Assembly (NCBI GenBank): GCA_037190175.1
Contig: JBBCJM010000216.1
Span: 1 to 6,671, forward strand
Direction: 5' to 3'
Length of the DNA stretch: 6,671 nucleotides
Source: JBBCJM01 sp037190175
GTDB taxonomy: Bacteria > Pseudomonadota > Alphaproteobacteria > Rhodobacterales > Rhodobacteraceae
In this document: positions 1-5,418 of the stretch, piece after piece
Numbering within the stretch: position 1 is the stretch's first letter
Layout of the letters: every line of letters starts with the position of its first letter
Made by a program: the position numbers and the translations under genes
The notes under the pieces: generated by a model
What the model was told of the DNA's origin: nothing
Databases searched by the model: none
Seen by the model: only the letters and a program-made list of their open reading frames with translations

Positions 1-52
1 CGGGGGTTTCACACCCCCGGACCCCCGTGGAGTAATTTGGACCAAGATGAGG
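1..52 (+). terminator. G-rich hairpin terminator-like repeat, copy A
   Basis: CGGGGG (1-6) pairs with CCCCCG (14-19) around a 7-base loop. It is followed by GGACCCCCGTGGAG and a short AT-rich tail TAATTTGGACCAAGA (33-47). There is no long T-tract, so this is not a textbook intrinsic terminator. A near-identical element lies inverted at 80-133 just past dddP, which supports a 3'-end role, here for a plus-strand gene lying left of the window. The element may begin before base 1. Confidence 0.45.
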
Positions 53-79
53 GACACTTTGATTCAAATCCCCCCCCTC

Positions 80-133
80 CTGCTTTCTTTGGTGTTCCAA
101 ATATCCCGGGGGGTCCGGGGGCTGGCCCCCCGG
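80..133 (-). terminator. G-rich hairpin terminator-like repeat, copy B, after dddP
   Basis: Read on the minus strand, CCGGGGG and CCCCCGG (127-133 with 115-121) form a 7-bp GC stem around a 5-base loop. Then come GGACCCCCCGGGA and the AT-rich tail TATTTGGAACACCAAAGAAA. The stem starts 28 bases beyond the dddP stop codon, the expected place for its transcription terminator. The order stem, GGACCCCC, G-rich spacer, TA-TTTGGA, CCAA matches copy A at 1-52 in inverted orientation. The function is inferred from position and structure. Confidence 0.5.
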
Positions 134-161
134 CGCTCTCACCCCGCGCCACGCCCGCAGG

Positions 162-1491
162 TCAGACCAGCCGCGGGTCGAAGGGATAGCGGGTCAGGTT
201 CTCGTGGCCGGCCTCCGTCACCAGCACCTGATCCTCCAGCTTCACCGAGAAATCCCCGCCCTCGGGGCTGACCAGCGCCTCGACGCAGAGCACCATGCCG
301 GGCTCCAGCACCGCCTCGAAGGCGCCCTCGACCCAGGCGTCGGGATAGGGGACGAAGGGCCATTCGTCGCAGAGCCCGACCCCGTGCATCCGGCAGGAGT
401 ATTTCTGCCGCTCATAGCGCGGATCCAGCCGGTGGCCGCCGTGCACCAGGTCGCGGATCGACCCCCCGGGGCGCAGCAGGGCCATGTTCTGCCGGATATG
501 CTCCATCCCGTGGCGCATGGCGTCCCGCATCCGGACGGGCGCGGGGCCGTCGCCGATCCACCAGGTGCGGCTGATGTCGATGCAGAAGCCATAGGCGCCG
601 ATCAGGTCGGTGTCGAAGGCGAGGATCTCGCCCTCGGAGATCACCCGCGGCCCGCATTCCTGGAACCAGGGGTTGGTGCGGGGGCCGGAGGCTAGGAGCC
701 GGGTCTCGATCCATTCCCCGCCGCGGCGGATGTTGCCGGCGTGCAACTCGGCCCAGACCGCATCCTCGGTCACCCCGCCGCGGGGGATTTCGGCCCGGGC
801 GAAGGCCTCCATCCCGGCCACCGCCGCCTCGCAGGCATGATGGGCGCAGCGCATGGCGGCGATCTCGTCGGGGCCCTTTGACCGCCCGGGTGCGTTCGGT
901 GACCTCCTCGCCCTCCATCACCTCGAAGCCCGCGCGTTCCAGCGCCCGCAGCCCGTGGACCATGATCTTGTCCACCGCCAGCCGCCGGTTGGCCCCGGCA
1001 TGGGCGCGCATCACCTCGGCCACCTGGCCGGCGAAGGCGCCGGCGTCCTGCGCGGTATGGTCGCCGCAGACGTTGTAGAAGAAGCTGGCGCCGTGGCGGA
1101 TCTCGGCCACCAGCGGGTTGTGGGCGGCGAGAAAGGGGGCCTGCTTGTAGTCCCACAGCACCATGTGGCCATCGGCGCAGACCAGGCAGGCGCGGAACGG
1201 GTTGTGCGCGTTCCAGAGCTGCATGTTGGTGGTGTCGGTGGCATCGCGGATGTTCAGCGGGTCGAACAGCAGCAGCCCGCCGTAGTCCCGCGCGAGGAGC
1301 GCAGCGACGAGCCGGTCGAGCCGGTAGCGCCGCATCCGGGGCAGGTCGGGCAGGGCGAGCCCCGCCGCGGCCCATTCGGCATAGGCCAGCGGGGTGGGGC
1401 CGATCTCCACCCGGTCGTTGTCGTTGGGGCTGCCGTCGCCCAAGGTGGCGCCGCGCGTGGGGTCGATCTTGCGGCGGAAGGGTTCTGGCAT
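162..1491 (-). pseudogene. dddP: DMSP lyase DddP, single-base frameshift
   Basis: DddP cleaves dimethylsulfoniopropionate to dimethyl sulfide and acrylate in the cytoplasm. It has an M24 (creatinase/aminopeptidase P) fold turned into a lyase. Two frames together give a 442-residue protein, the family's usual length. The first runs from ATG 1491 to Pro207 and contains KIDPTRGATLGD, TTNMQLWNAHNPFR and EGEEVTERTRAVKGP. The second continues DEIAAMRCA to the stop at 162. In the joined protein the metal ligands are Asp293 and Asp295 (FDTDLIG), Asp305 (CIDIS), His369 (MHGVG), Glu404 (CVEAL) and Glu419 (KLEDQ). The proposed catalytic Tyr364 and Asp375 are also present. All sit exactly two below the numbering I recall for the characterised enzyme. 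The break is one extra base in C4 (870-873). Without correction the protein leaves frame after Pro207 and stops at 412. I chose ATG 1491 over the in-frame ATG at 1539 because GGAG lies 8 bases upstream and homologues begin near here. It may be a sequencing error, a recent pseudogene, or a gene rescued by +1 slippage. Confidence 0.9.
870..873 (-). other. Frameshift site in dddP: CCC-C before CGA
   Basis: In the mRNA sense the codons read GTC AAA GGG CCC CGA CGA GAT. Dropping one C restores GGG CCC GAC GAG ATC GCC GCC ATG, that is G-P-D-E-I-A-A-M, which is the DddP sequence. Zero-frame CCC is followed by C, so the Pro-tRNA could re-pair on CCC after a +1 slip. The next zero-frame codon CGA is probably slow in a genome that prefers CGC and CGG. 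The extra base is seen directly; ribosomal slippage is inference. Confidence 0.85.
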
Positions 1492-1499
1492 GGGCTGGG

Positions 1500-1503
1500 C
1501 TCC
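1500..1503 (-). promoter_or_regulatory. Ribosome binding site of dddP
   Basis: On the minus strand GGAG sits 8 bases before ATG 1491. This favours that start over the in-frame ATG at 1539, which would add 16 residues (MPPPLRQPC...) that I do not recall from other DddP proteins. Confidence 0.6.
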
Positions 1504-1573
1504 GGCTGTGGGACAAGGCTGGCGCAGCGGCGGAGGCATGGCTTGGCTGCGGGCGACCGCGCATGTCGCTCAT

Positions 1574-1622
1574 CGCTCCCTCCGGGCGCTCTTCGCGCAA
1601 CGACAAGCGACCGGAGGGAGCG
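1574..1622. repeat. Long intergenic inverted repeat (hairpin)
   Basis: CGCTCCCTCCGG (1574-1585) and CCGGAGGGAGCG (1611-1622) are perfect 12-base inverted arms. After one mismatch (G1586/A1610), CGCT (1587-1590) pairs with AGCG (1606-1609), leaving a 15-base loop. It lies between the divergent dddP and DUF3445 genes. There is no T-tract on either side, so it is not an ordinary intrinsic terminator. It could be a dispersed intergenic palindrome (REP/BIME-like), an operator, or an mRNA leader structure for the plus-strand gene. I see only one copy in the window. The rest of 1492-1668 shows no clear -35/-10 pair on either strand. Confidence 0.6.
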
Positions 1623-1668
1623 CGGAGCGGCTGGCCCCCCGCCCGCCGCTGCGCTATGCCCCCCGTCC

Positions 1669-2454
1669 ATGATCCTGCATCCCCGCCTGCCCTTCGGCCC
1701 CTGGGCCGACCCCCGCACCCGCCGCCTGCCGGGGATCCTGCCGCTGGACATGGCCGACTGGCTGCAGGTGGACGAGATCTACGCCGCCCAGATGGCCGAG
1801 CGCGACCGGCTGATCGCCACGCGGCAGGCCGAGGTCCACGCGATGCTGCCCATGGCGCGCAAGGCGGCGGCCGAGCTCTACGCCGCCGTCCTGCCGCGGC
1901 TGCCGGCCCTCGGGTTCGAACCCACGCCGGAGGGGTTGCGCCGGCCCGATGGTGTGATGGTCCCGCTCGACCCCGCCCGGCCGCTCCTCTCCCTCGGCCG
2001 GCTCTGCCAGGAGGACTTCTGCCTGATGCAGGCGGACGGCTCGGGCGAGCATGTCCTTACGGCCGCCATCCTCTGCTTCCCCGCCGGCTGGCGGCTGGAC
2101 CAGAAGCTGGGCCGGCCGATGGGGCGCATCCACCTGCCGGTGGCGAAGTACACCGAGGATGTGGCCCGCCGGGTGCAAAGGTTGATGCAGGCGATCCGGC
2201 CCGGGACGCCGCTGTGGCGGGCCAATGCCCACCTTTCCCGCGCGCCGCTTCACAACCCCTTGCCCGAGGATCACCCGAGGGACACGGCGGGGGACGAGTT
2301 GCCCTTCATCCGCTCGGAGCGCCAGTGCCTCATCCGCCTGCCGCAGAGCCGGGCGGTGGTGTTCTCGATCCACACCTATGTCGTGGCGCGGGGTTCGCTC
2401 AGCCCGGAGCAGGCGCAGGCGCTGGCCGAGCACCCGATCCACCGGGCGCCCTGA
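1669..2454 (+). CDS. DUF3445 / heme-dependent oxidative N-demethylase-like protein
   Basis: A 261-residue protein starting MILHPRLPFGPW. Recognisable family segments are the N-terminal LPGILPLDMADWLQVDE (20-36), QEDFCLM (114-120), the block CFPAGWRLDQKLGRPMGRIH plus LPVAKY (136-161) with its IHxPV core, LWRANAHLS (182-190) and the C-terminal RSERQCLIRLP...VVFSIHTYV (215-238). Together they match the DUF3445 (HODM alpha-subunit-like) family. Characterised members of that superfamily bind heme in a PAS-like fold and oxidatively remove methyl groups from small amines (HODM; DmmA of dimethylamine monooxygenase). No partner subunit or flavodoxin reductase gene is in the window, so substrate and activity are unknown. 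It has no signal peptide or membrane segment, so it is probably cytoplasmic. ATG 1669 is the start that puts MILxxRLPFxPW first; the Shine-Dalgarno signal is weak. Although the frame is open upstream to 853, that stretch is antisense to dddP. The TGA stop (2452-2454) directly abuts the stop of the convergent gene. Confidence 0.85.
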   Translation: MILHPRLPFGPWADPRTRRLPGILPLDMADWLQVDEIYAAQMAERDRLIATRQAEVHAMLPMARKAAAELYAAVLPRLPALGFEPTPEGLRRPDGVMVPLDPARPLLSLGRLCQEDFCLMQADGSGEHVLTAAILCFPAGWRLDQKLGRPMGRIHLPVAKYTEDVARRVQRLMQAIRPGTPLWRANAHLSRAPLHNPLPEDHPRDTAGDELPFIRSERQCLIRLPQSRAVVFSIHTYVVARGSLSPEQAQALAEHPIHRAP

Positions 2455-3213
2455 TCATTCCCGCAGCCGCAGGTCGGCGCCGCGGGCCACCTGCCAGCCG
2501 GTCCGCGCCGCACCCACGGGGGTGAGCAGCCCCAGCAGCGCCATGCCCAGCACCCGGGCGGCCAGCGACATCGCCGCGCCGGGCGGGGCGGGGGGCTGCG
2601 GCTGCAGATCCGGCAGCGCCTCCATGCCCCTGGGCCGGGGCGGCGGCGGGGGCGGCGGGCGCACCGGATGGCTGGGCTGCACCGGCTCGCGGATCATCGA
2701 GCGGATCATCTCCAGCGTCTGGCGGTCGCCCTCGGGCAGGCCGGCGGTGGAAAGCCGCACCGGCGCCGGGCCGGCGGCGGGCTCGGGGGCAGCCGCCGCC
2801 GGCGCGGGGGCCAGCGTCGCGCGGGTCGCCCCCGGCGCGCCCTCCCAGGGGCGCAGCGGCAGGGGTTCGACCGGCGCCGGGCCGGCCAGCCGGTCCGAGG
2901 CCAGGTCGAGGAGCCGCGCCGTGCCGCCGACGAAGGCCCCGGTCCGCGCCGCGCCGGGCAGCATCCGCCCCACCCGGCCCAGCTTCAGCGCCAGCGGCCT
3001 GCCCGCGCCCGCGGCCACCCGCTGCGCCAGCCGGTCCAGCCGGCCCGCCAGCCCCCGCACCACGGGGGCGCCCCAGCGGCGAGTCTCCTTCAGGCGTGCG
3101 CGCGCGAAGAGCCGCAGGTCGAGCCGCGGCCGCTGCCGGCCGCCCGACCAGAGCGGCGGGCGGGGGCGGGGTTTCTCTCCCGGCGCGCCGGGATCGGAGA
3201 GGGTCGAGGACAT
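2455..3213 (-). CDS. Hypothetical proline-rich protein with C-terminal membrane segment
   Basis: I do not recognise this 252-residue protein. The N-terminal ~110 residues are basic and Arg-rich (RPRLDLRLFARARLKETRRW at 28-47) with likely amphipathic helices. Residues 111-160 are Ala/Pro-rich and probably disordered. A short helical block DRQTLEMIRSMIREPVQ (163-179) precedes seven consecutive prolines (186-192). A hydrophobic stretch near 215-237 (MSLAARVLGMALLGLL...) could be a single C-terminal transmembrane helix, followed by a short polar tail ending LRLRE. There is no N-terminal signal peptide, so a tail-anchored inner-membrane protein is plausible. Codons end almost always in G or C, as expected of a real gene here. 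ATG 3213 is preferred over an upstream in-frame GTG at 3333 whose 40 extra residues look like non-coding leader; no strong ribosome site supports either. A terminator separates it from glnA, so it probably has its own promoter within 3214-3377, where I see no convincing -35/-10 pair. Confidence 0.72.
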   Translation of the reverse strand: MSSTLSDPGAPGEKPRPRPPLWSGGRQRPRLDLRLFARARLKETRRWGAPVVRGLAGRLDRLAQRVAAGAGRPLALKLGRVGRMLPGAARTGAFVGGTARLLDLASDRLAGPAPVEPLPLRPWEGAPGATRATLAPAPAAAAPEPAAGPAPVRLSTAGLPEGDRQTLEMIRSMIREPVQPSHPVRPPPPPPPRPRGMEALPDLQPQPPAPPGAAMSLAARVLGMALLGLLTPVGAARTGWQVARGADLRLRE

Positions 3214-3377
3214 GGCTCTGGGATCCGAGGGAAAACCGGCCCCGAAGATGCCTTCGCCGCACGGCGGCGCGGCGGCATTTCCGTGGCGGAATTGCGGCAG
3301 GCCCCCGCCGGGACGGAAACGGTCCGGTGCCACTGCCGCGCCGGGGCGAACAGCCGCAACCCCGGATCGCGCAACGG

Positions 3378-3410
3378 AAAAAGGGGCCGCACCCTGCGGC
3401 GCGGCCCCTT
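3378..3410 (-). terminator. Intrinsic terminator of glnBA
   Basis: On the minus strand AAGGGGCCGC and GCGGCCCCTT form a 10-bp stem (arms 3401-3410 and 3381-3390) around a 10-base loop. A run of five Ts at the 3' side overlaps the base of the stem (A-run 3378-3382 on the plus strand). The stem begins 16 bases beyond the glnA stop. This is a classical Rho-independent terminator and should isolate glnBA from the hypothetical gene downstream. Confidence 0.9.
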
Positions 3411-3426
3411 CCTGGCGATCAGCCGC

Positions 3427-4836
3427 TCAGCAGCTGTAGTACAGCGCGTATTCCACCGGGTGGGGGGTATGCTCATAGGCATAGACCTCTTCCCACTTCA
3501 GCGCCATGTAGCCTTCCAGCTGGTCGCGGGTGAACACGTCGCCCGCCAGCAGGAAGTCCATGTCGGCCTCCAGCGATTCCAGCGCCTCGCGCAGCGAGCC
3601 GCAGACCGTGGGGATCTGCGCCAGTTCCTCGGGCGGCAGGTCGTAGAGGTCCTTGTCCGAGGCCGGGCCCGGGTCGATCTTGTTCTTGATCCCGTCGAGG
3701 CCGGCCATCAGCAGCGCCGAGAAGGCGAGGTAGGGGTTGGCCGAGGGGTCGGGGAACCGCGCCTCCACCCGCTTGGCCTTCGGGCTTTCGGTCCACGGGA
3801 TCCGCACGCAGCCCGAGCGGTTGCGGGCGGAGTACGCGCGCAGGACCGGCGCCTCGAAGCCCGGGATCAGCCGCTTGTAGCTGTTGGTGCCGGGGTTGGT
3901 CAGCGCGTTCAGCGCCTTGGCGTGCTTCAGGATCCCGCCGATGAACCACAGCGCCTCCTGGCTCAGGTCGGCGTATTTGTCGCCGGCGAAGAGCGGCTTG
4001 CCGCCCTTCCAGATCGACATGTTGACATGCATCCCCGAGCCGTTGTCGCCCTTCATGGGCTTGGGCATGAAGGTCACCGTCTTGCCATAGGCGGCGGCGA
4101 CGTTCTGGATCACGTACTTGTATTTCAGGATGTTGTCGGCCTGTTCGGTCAGGCTGCCGAAGACCAGCCCCAGCTCGTGCTGGCAGGTGGCGACCTCGTG
4201 GTGGTGCTTGTCCACCTTCATGCCCATCCGCTTCATGGTAGAGAGCATTTCCGAGCGCAGGTCCTGCGCCTCGTCGATCGGGTTCAGCGGGAAATAGCCG
4301 CCCTTGTGCGCCGCGCGATGGGCCAGGTTGCCCGTCTCGTACTCGGTGTCCGTGTTCCAGGCCGCCGCATCGGCGTCGATCTGGTAGGCGACCTTGGAGG
4401 GCGTCACCGAATAGCGCACGTCGTCGAAGATGAAGAACTCCGCCTCCGGCCCGAAATAGGCCGCGTCGCCGATGCCGGAGGACTTCAGGTAGGCCTCGGC
4501 CTTCACGGCGGTGCCGCGCGGGTCGCGCGAATAGGGCTCGCCCGTGTCGGGCTCCACCACGTTGCAATGCACGCACATGGTCTTCTCGGCATAGAACGGG
4601 TCGATGTAGACCGAGGCCGGGTCGGGGATCAGCTTCATGTCCGACTGGTCGATCGACTTCCATCCGGCGATGGAGGAGCCGTCGAACATGAAGCCTTCCT
4701 CGAAGAAGTCCTCGTCCACCAGATCCGCCACCACCGTGACGTGCTGCAACTTGCCGCGCGGGTCGGTGAAGCGGACGTCGACGTAGTCGACCTCCTCGTC
4801 CTTCATCAGCTGCAGGGCGTCCTTGATCTTGCTCAT
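3427..4836 (-). CDS. glnA: Glutamine synthetase type I (GlnA)
   Basis: This enzyme makes glutamine from glutamate, ammonia and ATP as a cytoplasmic dodecamer, the main entry of ammonia at low nitrogen. The 469-residue length is typical of GSI-beta (468-470). Visible motifs are the Asp loop MFDGSSIAGW (50-59), metal/substrate residues Glu131 and Glu133 (GPEAEFF), HHHE (211-214), Glu221, NGSGMHVNMSIW (265-276) with His270, the NPGTNSYKRLIPG loop (314-326), ARNRSGCVRIP (337-347), RVEARFPDPSANPYL (356-370) and the adenylylation segment DLYDLPPEE with Tyr398 (Tyr397 in E. coli). Adenylylation by GlnE, governed by PII, should switch it off when nitrogen is plentiful. AAGGG (4844-4848) stands 7 bases before ATG 4836. 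glnB lies 68 bases upstream on the same strand, the usual alphaproteobacterial glnBA operon. The gap holds only a 5-bp hairpin (4864-4877) without a T-tract. The C-terminus LYYSC ends in Cys where E. coli has Val. Confidence 0.98.
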   Translation of the reverse strand: MSKIKDALQLMKDEEVDYVDVRFTDPRGKLQHVTVVADLVDEDFFEEGFMFDGSSIAGWKSIDQSDMKLIPDPASVYIDPFYAEKTMCVHCNVVEPDTGEPYSRDPRGTAVKAEAYLKSSGIGDAAYFGPEAEFFIFDDVRYSVTPSKVAYQIDADAAAWNTDTEYETGNLAHRAAHKGGYFPLNPIDEAQDLRSEMLSTMKRMGMKVDKHHHEVATCQHELGLVFGSLTEQADNILKYKYVIQNVAAAYGKTVTFMPKPMKGDNGSGMHVNMSIWKGGKPLFAGDKYADLSQEALWFIGGILKHAKALNALTNPGTNSYKRLIPGFEAPVLRAYSARNRSGCVRIPWTESPKAKRVEARFPDPSANPYLAFSALLMAGLDGIKNKIDPGPASDKDLYDLPPEELAQIPTVCGSLREALESLEADMDFLLAGDVFTRDQLEGYMALKWEEVYAYEHTPHPVEYALYYSC

Positions 4837-4904
4837 CGGTGATCCCTTCTCTCACTCCTGTCGCGGGCGGGGGCCCGTCTGGTTCTCGTGTTCTGGCGGG
4901 CGTG

Positions 4905-5243
4905 TCACACCGCGTCGTCGCCGGTCTCGCCGGTACGGATGCGGATGGCCTGTTCGACGGGGCTGACGAAGATCTTGCCGTCGCCGATCTTGTCGGTGCG
5001 GGCGGCGGCGACGATGGCCTCGACGGCAGCGTCCACCATGTCGTCGGCCAGCACCACCTCGATCTTCACCTTGGGCAGGAACTCGACCACGTATTCGGCG
5101 CCACGGTACAGCTCCGTGTGCCCCTTCTGGCGACCGAAGCCCTTCACCTCGGTGACCGAAAGCCCCTGCACGCCGGCTTCCTGCAGGGCTTCCTTCACCT
5201 CGTCGAGCTTGAAGGGCTTGATGATCGCTTCGACTTTCTTCAT
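4905..5243 (-). CDS. glnB: Nitrogen regulatory protein P-II (GlnB)
   Basis: A trimeric cytoplasmic signal protein of 112 residues, the standard PII length. It binds ATP/ADP and 2-oxoglutarate and passes nitrogen status to GlnE (adenylylation of GlnA) and NtrB. Visible are the start MKKVEAIIKPFKLDEVKEAL, the T-loop GFGRQKGHTELYRGAEYVV (about 35-53) with uridylylation site Tyr51, the PROSITE-like FLPKVKIEVV segment (55-64), and the B-loop RTDKIGDGKIFV (82-93) with the nucleotide-binding TDKIGDGK. Lys at position 3 fits GlnB rather than GlnK, and so does the neighbour: GlnK is normally paired with amtB, GlnB with glnA. A strong Shine-Dalgarno GGGAGGGGA (5251-5259) stands 7 bases before ATG 5243; the frame is open 40 codons further up but that lies in the leader. 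It is probably the first gene of the glnBA transcript. Confidence 0.97.
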   Translation of the reverse strand: MKKVEAIIKPFKLDEVKEALQEAGVQGLSVTEVKGFGRQKGHTELYRGAEYVVEFLPKVKIEVVLADDMVDAAVEAIVAAARTDKIGDGKIFVSPVEQAIRIRTGETGDDAV

Positions 5244-5288
5244 GGGCGACTCCCCTCCCGCACACCCGTTCCCCGGCCCTCTGACCAC

Positions 5289-5304
5289 TTCCGCCGCGGC
5301 GGAA
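5289..5304. promoter_or_regulatory. Perfect 16-bp palindrome in the glnB leader
   Basis: TTCCGCCG|CGGCGGAA is a perfect 16-base palindrome 45 bases before the glnB start codon. If the candidate promoter at 5363-5390 is right it lies in the transcribed leader. Two-fold symmetry of this length suits a dimeric regulator's operator. It does not match the enteric NtrC consensus (TGCACC-N5-GGTGCA), and I cannot name a regulator. Confidence 0.4.
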
Positions 5305-5362
5305 CAATCGACTAGGCTGCAAGCGTCGGCGGCCCCGGGCGGGAATCCGGGGCGGCTGGTCA

Positions 5363-5390
5363 ATCATCGGGCATGTCGCCCATGTTTCAA
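5363..5390 (-). promoter_or_regulatory. Candidate sigma-70 promoter of glnBA
   Basis: On the minus strand TTGAAA (5385-5390, five of six to TTGACA) is followed after 16 bases by GATGAT (5363-5368, four of six to TATAAT). Transcription would start near 5356, giving a leader of about 110 bases that contains the 16-bp palindrome. No sigma-54 -24/-12 element (TGGCAC-N5-TTGC) was seen here. The match is moderate, and high-GC alphaproteobacterial promoters are poorly predicted by eye. Confidence 0.35.
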
Positions 5391-5418
5391 GCAGTTTACG
5401 AACTTTACGGGCCTGCGC

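Noticed and set aside
1..161. Possible small gene starting near 47 on the plus strand
   Set aside because: The translation crosses both terminator repeats and the dddP 3' end, has no ribosome site, and is Pro/Arg-rich noise.
412..869. Continuation of the first dddP frame to a stop at 412, giving an Arg-rich C-terminus
   Set aside because: This is out-of-frame readthrough after the extra base. The genuine DddP sequence continues in the other frame to 162.
853..1668. Upstream open frame of the DUF3445 gene, which would give a 533-residue protein
   Set aside because: The extra 272 codons are antisense to dddP and resemble no family. The DUF3445 homology starts at ATG 1669.
3279..3291. TTCCG-TGG-CGGAA inverted repeat upstream of the hypothetical gene, similar to the half-sites of the palindrome at 5289-5304
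   Set aside because: The spacing between half-sites differs (3 versus 6 bases) and five-base arms are expected by chance in such DNA.
2668..4842. 724-codon plus-strand open frame opposite glnA and the hypothetical gene
   Set aside because: It is the antisense shadow of glnA and its neighbour in GC-rich DNA. Its His/Val/Arg/Gly-rich translation shows no family motif.
5244..5418. Sigma-54 promoter or classical NtrC site upstream of glnB
   Set aside because: No GG-N10-GC element with a TGGCAC/TTGC context and no TGCACC-N5-GGTGCA pair was found on either strand.
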